NCBI RefSeq assembly: GCF_001719615.1
Contig: NZ_MDVX01000008.1
Span: forward strand, 1-64,000
DNA from: Neptunicoccus sediminis
GTDB lineage: Bacteria; Pseudomonadota; Alphaproteobacteria; Rhodobacterales; Rhodobacteraceae
Direction of reading: 5' to 3'
Length of the DNA: 64,000 bases
The translations under genes and the position numbers were made by a program. The notes beneath the pieces were generated by a model. The model saw nothing but the letters and a program-made list of their open reading frames with translations. It was not told the origin of the DNA and did no database searches. Below, in pieces: positions 9,416-17,928 of the stretch (position 1 is the stretch's first letter; every line of letters starts with the position of its first letter).

Positions 9416-10725
9416 ACCTGCCCCGCCCGATCCTGCTGGCCAGCGCCCTGTTTGCCTTGGCTTTTCAGGCCGCCTCCGGCCCGCTGCCGCAAGCTAATGC
9501 GCAGTTCTCCCAACCCGATATGGCGCAGGTGCGTCTGGGGCAACTGCTGTTCTATGACCCGATCCTGAGCGGCAATAAAACCGTGTCCTGCGCCACCTGC
9601 CACCACCCGCGATTTGCCACATCCGACGGGGTATCGCTTGGGCTCGGGGATGGGGGCATCGGGCTTGGACCCGCGCGGCGCAGCGATCCGGACAACCTGC
9701 CCGAACAGCGCATCCCGCGCAATGCACCTGCGCTGTTCAATCTGGGGGCGGAGCAGTTCCGGACCCTGTTCCACGACGGACGGTTGGAAGCGGACGATAC
9801 CGACCCGATGGGGTTCCGCACCCCGCTTGGTGGGGATATGGAACAGGGGTTTGACGGGGTTCTTTCTGCCCAGACCATGTTTCCGGTGCTCTCGCCTGAT
9901 GAAATGGCGGGGCATTATTCCGAAAACGATGTGGCCCAAGCGGTGCGGCAGGGGTTTTTCACCGGACCAAACGGCGCTTGGGCGATCCTGTCTGCGCGGG
10001 TTGCGGCCATACCGGAGTACCAGCGCAGGTTTGCAGCGCTGGACGACACCAAATCGCCGCTGCATTTCTCTGACATCTCCAATGCAATCGCCGCTTTCAT
10101 GGCATTTGAATGGCGCGCGGACGACAGCCCGTTTGACCAATTCCTGCGAAACGGCACGCCGCTTGCCCCCGAAGCGGCGCTGGGAATGGAGCTGTTTTAC
10201 GGCAAGGCAGAGTGTGATGTGTGCCACGCGGGACAATTCCAGACCGACCACAGGTTTCACGCCATCGGCCTGCCCCAGATCGGACCGGGCAAGGCGGCGC
10301 GGTTCGAGCGCCATAAAAAGGACGAAGGCCGGATGCGCGTTACAGGTGCGCCAGAGGACGCCTATCGTTTTCGCACCCCGTCCCTGCGCAACGTGGTGCA
10401 GACCGCGCCCTACGGGCACAACGGAGCATTTGCCGATCTGCGGGCGATGGTGTTGCATCACCTCACGCCCGAGGCGTCTTTGCGACGCTATACCAAGGCG
10501 CAATCGCTGCTCCCCGAACTGGCGGGGGCCGAGGATTTTACCAACCTCACAGACAGGGGCGAAACCGACAGGATCGCAGCGGCGATCGAACTGGCTCCGG
10601 TTAGGCTGAGCGACCCTGAAATCGACGCGATCCTTGCCTTTCTGGACAGCCTGAGCGATCCGGCCAGCCTGGAGGGGCGGCTGGGCCTGCCAGAAACAGT
10701 GCCAAGCGGTTTGCCCGTCGAATAA
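9412..10725 (+). CDS. Dihaem cytochrome c peroxidase, MauG/CcpA family
   Basis: 437 residues with an N-terminal signal peptide (hydrophobic residues about 7-22, cleavage near 30), so periplasmic. Two haem c attachment sites are visible: CATCH at 60-64 and CDVCH at 268-272, the two-domain plan of bacterial dihaem peroxidases and MauG-like enzymes. Conserved neighbours such as GNKTVSCATCHHP, RNAPALFNLG and FRTPSLRNV are typical. Family enzymes reduce H2O2 or oxidise protein or small-molecule substrates. The gene begins inside the mutarotase stop codon (ATGA), so it should be translated with the xylose genes, which is unusual. It converges with the CRTAC1-type gene six bases downstream. Which reaction it carries out, and why it sits in a xylose operon, cannot be read from the sequence. 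Confidence 0.88.
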   Translation: MNLPRPILLASALFALAFQAASGPLPQANAQFSQPDMAQVRLGQLLFYDPILSGNKTVSCATCHHPRFATSDGVSLGLGDGGIGLGPARRSDPDNLPEQRIPRNAPALFNLGAEQFRTLFHDGRLEADDTDPMGFRTPLGGDMEQGFDGVLSAQTMFPVLSPDEMAGHYSENDVAQAVRQGFFTGPNGAWAILSARVAAIPEYQRRFAALDDTKSPLHFSDISNAIAAFMAFEWRADDSPFDQFLRNGTPLAPEAALGMELFYGKAECDVCHAGQFQTDHRFHAIGLPQIGPGKAARFERHKKDEGRMRVTGAPEDAYRFRTPSLRNVVQTAPYGHNGAFADLRAMVLHHLTPEASLRRYTKAQSLLPELAGAEDFTNLTDRGETDRIAAAIELAPVRLSDPEIDAILAFLDSLSDPASLEGRLGLPETVPSGLPVE

Positions 10726-10731
10726 CCCGCT

Positions 10732-12276
10732 TTAATCCGGCGCGACCGCCAGTCGGGTGCCATCCGCGCGGATCACATACGCCGCATCGCTGGCCAGCGT
10801 GATCCAGTCGCTTGTGACGCCGTCCGGCCAGATCACCCGCAGCGAAAACGCCGATGCCGCCCCCAGCCCGAAATGTTCCGGACCAAGCTGCCCGCCGGCA
10901 TGCCCGCCGCCCACCGTAATCTCGCGGCTGTAGCGCCGGTCATCCGCCGCTACCTCTAGCCAGGCACCCACTGCGTTTTTGTTCACACCTGTTTGCGCAA
11001 GCCGCAAGCTGGCCCAGCGCCCCGCCCCTTGTGTTACGTTCCGGTAAACCTCTAGTGGTGCGCGGCGGTTCACCACCACCAGATCCAGCAGTCCGTCGCG
11101 GTCCAGATCCACCAAAGCCCCGCCGCGCCCGCGGTGCAGGCTGGCCACGCCCGCCACCTCTGCCGTTTCAGTGAAACTCCCGTCCGCGCCCTGTACCAGC
11201 AGATTGTTCGGGTCTTTCATCGCCAGCCCCGGCATCTGTTCAACATTGCCTTTGGCGATAAAAATATCGTCCAGCCCGTCGTTCTGCACATCCCCGAATT
11301 GCACGTGCCAGCCGGTAGAGGGCCGCCCGTCGCCCCCTGTAAAGGGCCGCTGCGCCGTGGTGCCAAGATCGTACGGCGCATCCGAGAATGCGGGCTTGCC
11401 GCCGCCGTCCTGAATCTGCAAACGCTGGTCGCCCATAGAGGTCATCATCACATCGGGCAGCCCGTCCCCGGTCACATCACGGCTGGCGATTCCCATCCCC
11501 CAGAGATTGTATTCCCGCCAGCCTTCGTCCGCGGTGTAAAAACGCGGGTTCTCTGTCATCTTCAAAAGCTGCTCCTGCCCGCCGGTCACGTAGTAATGCC
11601 GGTCGTTGCTGATCCGCAGGTCCGCCTGCCCGCTGCGGGACCAGTCGCTGAACAGCATCGACAAAGGACACAGCCCCGGTTTCATCGGGACCGGCGCACC
11701 GTAGCTGCCCCCTTCGGGGCGGTAGAGATAATTGGTGTCGCATGCCTCAAACGGGCCATCGGGGTTCTGGCGGTCCACGTAGTTGCCAAAGGCGAGTGTT
11801 GGCAGGCTTGCGCCATGCTCCCATGTGGCAGAAAACGCGGTGGTCCATGCAGGTTGATCCTGAAAGGACAGCCTGTCAAACAGCGTGAAAGCACAATCCG
11901 GTCCGCCGCGCAGCAGATGGTTTTCACCAACCCGAAGCACCACCAGATCGCCCCAACCGTCGCTGTCGATGTCAACCGGATAGGCCCCCGTAACCCCTGT
12001 CAGCCCCAAAGCGACAGACGGGTAGTCTACAAAGCCGAGCTGCCCCTGTCCGGTGGTATTGCGCAGCAGTTTTGCCGGATTTTCGCCGCCTGCCACATAA
12101 AGATCGGGATAACCGTCCTGATCGCAATCCAGCACCGCAACGCCGCCACCGACAAAATGCTCCCAGCCTCCGGCGTAGATGTGGCGGGGCACCTCAACGG
12201 GGCGAAACACGGGCTCTGCACCCACCGGCGCGGCCACCAGCGCCAGCAGGACCAGCGCCTTAACCTTCACCGGCAC
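10732..12276 (-). CDS. CRTAC1 family FG-GAP/VCBS repeat protein with ASPIC/UnbV domain
   Basis: About 514 residues. A GTG start at 12276 is preferred because GAGG lies six bases upstream and it yields a clean signal peptide (MPVKVKALVLLALVAAPVGA, cut before EPVF); an ATG at 12318 adds 14 residues. The mature part carries several FG-GAP beta-propeller repeats with calcium-loop motifs: VLDCDQDGYPDLYV, DIDSDGWGDLVV, DVTGDGLPDVMM, DVQNDGLDDIF and DLDRDGLLDLVV. It ends in an ASPIC/UnbV-like segment (VIWPDGVTSDWITL). Family members are exported, calcium-binding propellers of mostly unknown function. The first codons overlap the end of xylR by 17 bases, so the gene is read in the same transcript as the regulator, and it faces the dihaem peroxidase gene. 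A periplasmic partnership with that peroxidase is speculation. Confidence 0.85.
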   Translation of the reverse strand: MPVKVKALVLLALVAAPVGAEPVFRPVEVPRHIYAGGWEHFVGGGVAVLDCDQDGYPDLYVAGGENPAKLLRNTTGQGQLGFVDYPSVALGLTGVTGAYPVDIDSDGWGDLVVLRVGENHLLRGGPDCAFTLFDRLSFQDQPAWTTAFSATWEHGASLPTLAFGNYVDRQNPDGPFEACDTNYLYRPEGGSYGAPVPMKPGLCPLSMLFSDWSRSGQADLRISNDRHYYVTGGQEQLLKMTENPRFYTADEGWREYNLWGMGIASRDVTGDGLPDVMMTSMGDQRLQIQDGGGKPAFSDAPYDLGTTAQRPFTGGDGRPSTGWHVQFGDVQNDGLDDIFIAKGNVEQMPGLAMKDPNNLLVQGADGSFTETAEVAGVASLHRGRGGALVDLDRDGLLDLVVVNRRAPLEVYRNVTQGAGRWASLRLAQTGVNKNAVGAWLEVAADDRRYSREITVGGGHAGGQLGPEHFGLGAASAFSLRVIWPDGVTSDWITLASDAAYVIRADGTRLAVAPD

Positions 12277-13468
12277 GCAAAGCCTCAACAGCCATCTCCT
12301 CAACACCTTCCAGCGCATAGGCCGCCGCCCCTTTGGCCCACATCAGATCGCCCCAGCGGTGGATCACCACTTCGGGGGGGGGCTGGTCCACCTGCACGAT
12401 AGAGTTCTTGATCCCAGCGATTACCTCTTCGGCATAAAGATGGTTCGATTGCATCCGCTCCCCCGCCAGAACGATCAACTGGGGGTCAAAAATATTGACG
12501 ATATTGGCCAGACCCATCGCAAACATCCGCCCCGCCCGCAGCACGATATTGCCAGCCACCGGATCCCCGTCATGGGCGCGTTGCAACAGCGCCTCTATCC
12601 TTTGCTCGTCCGAAGCCCCCTCTGCCAGCGCATCGGTGGAGTGGGTCACGCTGGCCTCGCGCAGGAGGGCGTAATCAGCGACATAAGCTTCAAGACACCC
12701 CCGTTGACCACAGCGGCACAGCGCCCCGTCCAGATGCACCTTGGTATGGCCGAATTCCGCACCGCAGCCCCGCGTGCCACGGTAGATTTCATTGTTGATT
12801 ACAATCCCCATGCCAACACCGCTTTCGATGGTGACAACGATGAAGTCCGTCGCCTCGCGTCCCAGACCAAAGCGTTTCTCCGCCATCGCCACAAGGTTGG
12901 CATCATTGTCCACAAAGGCAGGCACCCCAAGCGCGGCCTCTATGGCGCTGCGCAGGTTGATGTTGCGATCCGAAAGCGAGGGCGACCAATGGACGAGCCC
13001 CTGCTGCACATCGACAATCCCCGCAATCCCGATCCCGGCACCTGACAGGTCGGAAATTGCCTTTCCAAGTGGCGCAAGCATATCGCCAAGGGCCGTTGCC
13101 AGCTCTGCGACCAGCGCATCGGTGCCAAGTGTGGTGCGCGAGAGGAGATGGCTGTGCTCTGCCAGTTGGTTGCCCTCAAAATCCATCAGCACCAGCGACA
13201 GCGAACTGTTGGCGATCTTTATGCCGGCAACCAGATGGGCCGCCCCGCGAATTTTCAGGTCCACACGGGGGCGGCCACGGGCCATTTCAGTCCCTTGCGC
13301 CGCGACTTCTTCCACCAGTCCGGCACGGATCAGTTCTGCCGTCACAGTGGTCACAGTGGCGCGGCTGATACCTGTTTGTTCGGACAGATCAATCCGCGCA
13401 ATCGGGCTGTTCTGGCGAATCGCTGCCAGAAGAACCCGCCTGCCATAACTGCGTTGCTGTCCGATCAT
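12260..13468 (-). CDS. xylR: ROK family xylose-responsive transcriptional repressor
   Basis: 402 residues. An N-terminal winged helix-turn-helix (residues 8-65, LSEQTGISRATVTTVTAELI) is followed by a ROK sugar-kinase-like domain. The domain shows the DND motif (187-189), the ROK signature around 219-245 (GMGIVINNEIYRGTRGC), and the structural zinc site His241 with Cys251, Cys253 and Cys258 (CRCGQRGCLE). ROK repressors of this type bind sugar directly rather than phosphorylate it. The gene is divergent from xylF with a perfect inverted repeat in the 176-bp gap, and the same half-site occurs at xylB, so it is the obvious regulator of both arms and of itself. Assignment to xylose rests on this context. 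Confidence 0.92.
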   Translation of the reverse strand: MIGQQRSYGRRVLLAAIRQNSPIARIDLSEQTGISRATVTTVTAELIRAGLVEEVAAQGTEMARGRPRVDLKIRGAAHLVAGIKIANSSLSLVLMDFEGNQLAEHSHLLSRTTLGTDALVAELATALGDMLAPLGKAISDLSGAGIGIAGIVDVQQGLVHWSPSLSDRNINLRSAIEAALGVPAFVDNDANLVAMAEKRFGLGREATDFIVVTIESGVGMGIVINNEIYRGTRGCGAEFGHTKVHLDGALCRCGQRGCLEAYVADYALLREASVTHSTDALAEGASDEQRIEALLQRAHDGDPVAGNIVLRAGRMFAMGLANIVNIFDPQLIVLAGERMQSNHLYAEEVIAGIKNSIVQVDQPPPEVVIHRWGDLMWAKGAAAYALEGVEEMAVEALRAGEG

Positions 13469-13547
13469 TGCTGCCGCTCCTAAAATGCTGCGGGTCTAAA
13501 TCTAGGGGATTATTACGGAAAATCCCACTGAAACCAGTTTGCCCTGA

Positions 13548-13570
13548 TTTAATTTGATTTTCAAATTAAA
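13548..13570. promoter_or_regulatory. Candidate XylR operator in the xylR-xylF divergent promoter
   Basis: A perfect inverted repeat: TTTAATTTGA, spacer TTT, TCAAATTAAA. It stands in the 176-bp region between xylR and xylF. TTGATT (13554-13559) and TATCAC (13576-13581), 16 bases apart, make a plausible promoter for xylF with the operator over its -35 box, the same geometry as at xylB. The element is far more AT-rich than its surroundings. Role as XylR binding site is inferred from repetition at both arms of the locus. Confidence 0.78.
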
Positions 13571-13644
13571 ACTGCTATCACTTTTCTACACCCGCGGTTC
13601 AAGGTTTGGGCACTTGCGGGTCGCATTATCCTTGGGAGGGAACC

Positions 13645-14670
13645 ATGAAAAAATTTACTGTCGCGCTTGCGGCTGTGGCCACCGCTGCCATGACGACCAT
13701 GTCACTGGCCGCCGATCTGACCGTGGGCGTAAGCTGGTCGAATTTTCAGGAGGAACGCTGGAAAACCGACGAAGCGGCCATCAAACAGGCGCTCGAAGCG
13801 GCCGGTGCCAAGTATATTTCCGCGGATGCACAGGCTTCGGCTGCGAAACAACTGACCGATGTGGAAGCCCTGATCGCACAGGGTGCTGATGCGCTGATCA
13901 TTCTGGCGATGGACAAGGACGCCATCGGTCCAGCCGTTGACAAGGCGGATGATGAAGGCATTCCGGTTGTCGGTTATGACCGTTTGATCGAAGACAACCG
14001 CACGTTTTATCTGACCTTTGACAACAAGGGCGTTGGCCGGATCATCGCGGAAACTGTGACCGCCGTACAACCCGAAGGCAACTTTGCCATCATCAAGGGC
14101 GACAAGGGCGATCCGAACGCGGCTTTCCTGCTGGACGGCATGATGGAAGTCATCGGGAACGCGGTGGATGCCGGTAAGATCAAGATCGTCGGAGAGGCTT
14201 TCTCGGACGGCTGGAAACCGGATAACGCGCAAAAGAACATGGAGCAGATCCTGACCGCCAACGACAATAACGTTGACGCGGTTCTGGCCGAAAACGATGG
14301 TATGGCCGGTGGCGTAATTGCGGCGCTGGCAGCGCAGGGCATGGAGGTTCCTGTAGGCGGACAGGACGGCGATCACGCAGCCCTGAACCGTGTGGCCCGC
14401 GGCACGCAGACGGTTTCTGTCTGGAAGGACTCCCGCCAGCTTGGCACGGCAGCGGCTGAAATCGCAGTTGCACTGGCCGGTGGTACCGCGCTTGACGCGG
14501 TTGAAGGTGCGGTCAAATGGTCCGGTGGTTCCAAAGGCGTTGAAATGAACGCCATCTTTCTGGAGCCGACCCCCATCACCAAAGACAACATCAATGTTGT
14601 GATCGACGCCGGCCATATCGGCAAAGACAAAGTCTGCGAAGGCGCAATGGACGGCGTAACCGGCTGTTAA
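13645..14670 (+). CDS. xylF: D-xylose ABC transporter substrate-binding protein
   Basis: 341 residues from the ATG at 13645, which has GGGAGGG seven bases upstream. It begins with a signal peptide (MKKFTVALAAVATAAMTTMSLA, then ADLTVGVSW), so it is periplasmic. The mature protein is a type I periplasmic binding protein of the ribose/xylose class: GVSWSNFQEERWKTDE, ALIILAMDKDAIGPAVDKA, IPVVGYDRLI and GQDGDHAALNRV are all typical of XylF. It binds D-xylose and delivers it to XylH/XylG. A stable hairpin follows the stop codon, before xylH, which commonly lets the binding protein be made in excess over the membrane parts. Confidence 0.95.
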   Translation: MKKFTVALAAVATAAMTTMSLAADLTVGVSWSNFQEERWKTDEAAIKQALEAAGAKYISADAQASAAKQLTDVEALIAQGADALIILAMDKDAIGPAVDKADDEGIPVVGYDRLIEDNRTFYLTFDNKGVGRIIAETVTAVQPEGNFAIIKGDKGDPNAAFLLDGMMEVIGNAVDAGKIKIVGEAFSDGWKPDNAQKNMEQILTANDNNVDAVLAENDGMAGGVIAALAAQGMEVPVGGQDGDHAALNRVARGTQTVSVWKDSRQLGTAAAEIAVALAGGTALDAVEGAVKWSGGSKGVEMNAIFLEPTPITKDNINVVIDAGHIGKDKVCEGAMDGVTGC

Positions 14671-14683
14671 GGCACGCGACACA

Positions 14684-14711
14684 GGCATTGCCGGAGCCCT
14701 CCGGCAGTGCC
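14684..14711 (+). terminator. Intercistronic hairpin between xylF and xylH
   Basis: GGCATTGCCGGA pairs with TCCGGCAGTGCC over 12 positions (one G-U pair) with a 4-base loop GCCC. There is no following T-run, so it is more likely an mRNA-stabilising or partially terminating hairpin than a full terminator. It lies 13 bases after the xylF stop in a 177-bp gap. Confidence 0.6.
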
Positions 14712-14847
14712 GTTCCCCACTTACACACACCCCAATTTCAACACAGTCACACGGGCCGCCCGACAGATATTGCGATGGATGCGCGAAATCACGGGATACG
14801 GTAGGCTTTAGCTGACTCTGACAGACACTGGTTCGGGACCACCGCTT

Positions 14848-16176
14848 ATGACCGATAACACCGCCAACATTCCGGCGCCTGCCGCGCCACACAGACCAAA
14901 CGGCCTTTTTGCACGCTTTATACGTGCAACCGAACTGGACACCCGACTGCTGGGTATGATCGGTGCGCTGGCGCTGATCTGGGTCGGATTTCACCTCTAT
15001 GGCCAGCTTGTAAATGGTTATGGCGCCTTTCTGACTCCGCGCAACCTGTGGAACCTGTCGGTGCAGACCGCCTCTATCGGGATTATGGCGACTGGCATGG
15101 TGCTGGTGATTGTGACCCGTCATATCGACCTGTCGGTCGGGTCGGTTCTGGGGTTCTGCGCCATGATTATGGGGGTGACACAGGTTTATATCCTGCCCCA
15201 GCTTATCGGGCTCGGTCATCCGCTGTTGTGGATACTGGCGATTTGTTCGGGCCTTTTGGTGGGCACATTGGTCGGGGCGTTCCACGGATTTCTGATCGCT
15301 TATGGCAAAATTCCCGCCTTCATCGTCACACTCGGCGGCCTGCTGGTCTGGCGCGGGGCGGCGTTTCTGGTGGCACGGGGCGAGACGATCTCTCCGGTTG
15401 ATCCCACCTTCGCCCTGTTGGGCGGCGGCCCTTATGGTGCGATCGGCGCAACCGGAAGCTGGATCATCGGCGTCATCGGCTGCGCGGCGGTGCTTGGGAT
15501 GATGTGGCTTGGACGGAAACGGCGGCGGGGGTTCGGTTTTGCCATGCGCCCTGTCTGGGCGGAGAGCTTCCTTGCAATCGCGGGCTGCGGTGCGGTGATC
15601 GGCGCGGTGTTGCTGGTCAACGCCTATTACTGGCCCAAAGGCATCGTGAAACGCCATGTAGCGGAAACAGGCATCCCCGTGCCAGAGGGCGGATTGTTCA
15701 TCTCTCACGGCTTTGCCATTCCGGTGCTGATCCTTGTGGCCGTGGCCATCCTGATGACCATCCTGATGTCGCGCACCCGTTTCGGGCGTTATGTCTATGC
15801 CATCGGCGGCAACCCCGAAGCGGCAGAACTGGCAGGCATCAACACCCGCTGGATGACGGTGAAAATCTTTGCCCTGATGGGGTTTCTAACCGGACTTTCT
15901 GCGGTTGTGGCATCGGCACGGCTCGGCTCTGCCACCAATTCGCTTGGGACTCTGGACGAGCTTTACGTCATCGCCGCGGCGGTTATCGGTGGGACGTCAC
16001 TGGCGGGGGGCGTGGGCACCATATACGGCGCGGTGCTGGGCGCATTTGTAATGCAATCGCTGCAAACCGGCATGGTTCTCATCGGCTTTGACGCTGCCAT
16101 CCAGCAAGTCGTCGTCGGCTCTGTTCTGGTCTTTGCCGTCTTCCTCGACATTCTTTACCGTCGCAACTCCAAATAA
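14848..16176 (+). CDS. xylH: D-xylose ABC transporter permease
   Basis: 442 residues, inner-membrane permease of the ribose/xylose/arabinose (BPD_transp_2) family, with about ten hydrophobic segments. Recognisable parts: NLSVQTASIGIMATGMVLVIV, the RHIDLSVGSVLGF segment, PAFIVTLGGLLVWRG and, near the C-terminus, the coupling region GGNPEAAELAGIN and VIAAAVIGGTSLAGGVGTIYG. XylH proteins have an extra loop between the central membrane segments, seen here around residues 230-290 (WLGRKRRRGFGFAMRP...YYWPKGIVKRHV). It forms the channel for xylose taken up by XylF and powered by XylG, whose gene starts 12 bases downstream. Confidence 0.95.
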   Translation: MTDNTANIPAPAAPHRPNGLFARFIRATELDTRLLGMIGALALIWVGFHLYGQLVNGYGAFLTPRNLWNLSVQTASIGIMATGMVLVIVTRHIDLSVGSVLGFCAMIMGVTQVYILPQLIGLGHPLLWILAICSGLLVGTLVGAFHGFLIAYGKIPAFIVTLGGLLVWRGAAFLVARGETISPVDPTFALLGGGPYGAIGATGSWIIGVIGCAAVLGMMWLGRKRRRGFGFAMRPVWAESFLAIAGCGAVIGAVLLVNAYYWPKGIVKRHVAETGIPVPEGGLFISHGFAIPVLILVAVAILMTILMSRTRFGRYVYAIGGNPEAAELAGINTRWMTVKIFALMGFLTGLSAVVASARLGSATNSLGTLDELYVIAAAVIGGTSLAGGVGTIYGAVLGAFVMQSLQTGMVLIGFDAAIQQVVVGSVLVFAVFLDILYRRNSK

Positions 16177-16188
16177 GGGCACCGGATC

Positions 16189-16950
16189 ATGACACAGACA
16201 CACACCCCCCTTGTCGAGCTGCGCGACATCTCGATCTCCTTTGGCGGCATCCGCGCCGTGGATCACGTCAGCCTTGACCTTTATCCGGGCGAGGTGGTCG
16301 GGCTGCTCGGCCATAACGGGGCGGGGAAATCCACCCTGATCAAGATCCTCTCCGGTGCTTATCAACGGGATAGCGGCGAGATATGGATCGACGGAAAAAA
16401 AGCCGAGATCGCAAGCCCCCGTGATGCGCGGGAATATAACATCGAAACCATCTACCAGACGCTGGCGCTGGCGGATAATCTGGATGCGCCGTCAAACCTG
16501 TTTCTGGGGCGCGAGCTGACCAACAGCATCGGTTTTGTCGATGATGCGCGGATGGAATCCGAAACCCGAAAGATCATGGCGCGGCTGAATCCCAACTTCA
16601 AAAAACTGAAGGAGCCGGTTTCGGCCCTGTCGGGCGGTCAGCGCCAGTCTGTCGCCATCGCCCGCGCGGTCTATTTCAACGCCCGTATCCTGATCATGGA
16701 CGAACCGACAGCCGCGCTTGGCGTGCATGAAACCCAGATGGTGGCGGACCTGATCCAAGAGTTGAAAAAACAGGGGCTTGGCATCTTTCTAATCAGCCAC
16801 GACACCCGCGAGATGATGGAACTCTGCGACCGTGTTTCCGTGATGAAAAACGGCCAGCTTGTCGGGACAGAGCGGGTAGAAGACGTGACCGAGGATGACA
16901 TCCTGTCGATGATCATCATGGGCAAGAAACCCGGCACGGCGGCGGCCTGA
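16189..16950 (+). CDS. xylG: D-xylose ABC transporter ATP-binding protein, single-domain
   Basis: 253 residues with one complete nucleotide-binding domain: Walker [10 protein letters not shown] (41-49), signature LSGGQRQ, Walker B ILIMDEP and the switch histidine in LISHD. E. coli XylG is about twice as long with two fused domains; this short form would act as a homodimer, as is common for sugar importers in alphaproteobacteria. The ATPase drives xylose import through XylH. Its TGA stop is directly followed by the ATG of the glucokinase gene, with no gap. Confidence 0.92.
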   Translation: MTQTHTPLVELRDISISFGGIRAVDHVSLDLYPGEVVGLLGHNGAGKSTLIKILSGAYQRDSGEIWIDGKKAEIASPRDAREYNIETIYQTLALADNLDAPSNLFLGRELTNSIGFVDDARMESETRKIMARLNPNFKKLKEPVSALSGGQRQSVAIARAVYFNARILIMDEPTAALGVHETQMVADLIQELKKQGLGIFLISHDTREMMELCDRVSVMKNGQLVGTERVEDVTEDDILSMIIMGKKPGTAAA

Positions 16951-17895
16951 ATGCGCGACAACTGCTATCTTCTGGCCGACATCGGCGGCACCAATTCCCG
17001 CTTTGCCTATGGCAGTGACGCGGGGCTGGTTGCTGGCACGCAGCATAGCTATCCCAACAAAGGCTTCGCCCTGTTTGACGATGTGCTGGCAAGGTTCCTG
17101 CACGATTGCCCGCCGCCACAGACGCTGGCGGGGGGCTGTATCGCGGTGGCCGGTCCGGTGGCCGGAACCGTGGCAGAACTGACAAATCGCAACTGGGTCA
17201 TTGACGTGGCAACTGCGGCCCGCGCTGCGGGCGCGCCCGCACTGCGCCTGATCAATGATCTGTCCGCGCTGGCACGGGCTACCATCTGTCTGCGCGCGGA
17301 TCAGGTCACACAAATCCGGCATGGCAATACCAAAGCGGGGAACGGGCAGACTGTCGTGCTTGGCCTTGGGACCGGTGTGAATTGCGCAACCCGTATCGCG
17401 ATGGCGGGGCGGGCCGGCGTGGTTGCGGCCGAGATCGGCCACAGCCCCCTGCCCCGCGATATGGCCGATGCGCTGTACCGCAGGCTGCCCACCCCGCCCG
17501 CCGCCGACACCACGGTGGAAGACATTCTGTCGGGACGCGGGTTTGAGGCGCTGTACCGACAGATTTCGGGGAAGAGCCGCGCCGGGGTAGAGATTGCACA
17601 GCGGGCTGAAGCGGGCGATGATCTCCAAGCGTCAGAGGCCCGCGCGCTCTACCGTGAACTGGTCGCGCTCTACCTGCCGACGCTTGCGCTGCATTTTATG
17701 CCGAAAGACGGGATTTATCTGGCGGGCAGTGTGGCGCGAAGCCTGTTAAGCGGCGTCAGTGTCACACAACTGACCGCGCCGCTGGACCGCAGCAGCCCGA
17801 TGGATCGGGTGTTGCGGGACATTCCGCTGGGTCTTATCTGCGATGACGCTGCGGCACTGTCGGGATGTCTGGAAACGGCGAAGGACCCTGCCTAA
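16951..17895 (+). CDS. glk: Glucokinase
   Basis: 314 residues of the bacterial glucokinase family (PF02685 type, not ROK). It carries the phosphate-binding ADIGGTNSRF (9-18), the catalytic LINDLSALA segment near residue 90, the GLGTGVN phosphate loop, and AEIGHSPLP. The enzyme phosphorylates glucose to glucose 6-phosphate with ATP in the cytoplasm. It starts immediately after the xylG stop, so translation is coupled to the xylose importer; this suggests the importer also brings in glucose, or that the kinase serves mixed plant-sugar uptake. Substrate preference is inferred from family only. Confidence 0.88.
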   Translation: MRDNCYLLADIGGTNSRFAYGSDAGLVAGTQHSYPNKGFALFDDVLARFLHDCPPPQTLAGGCIAVAGPVAGTVAELTNRNWVIDVATAARAAGAPALRLINDLSALARATICLRADQVTQIRHGNTKAGNGQTVVLGLGTGVNCATRIAMAGRAGVVAAEIGHSPLPRDMADALYRRLPTPPAADTTVEDILSGRGFEALYRQISGKSRAGVEIAQRAEAGDDLQASEARALYRELVALYLPTLALHFMPKDGIYLAGSVARSLLSGVSVTQLTAPLDRSSPMDRVLRDIPLGLICDDAAALSGCLETAKDPA

Positions 17896-17928
17896 GCTCT
17901 GCTGTGAAGCGGTACAGCGGAGGCCATC

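Noticed and set aside
13702-15708. 668-residue open frame on the minus strand across xylF and xylH
   Set aside because: It lies opposite two well-supported genes, has no recognisable domain and no ribosome site; it is a GC-bias shadow.
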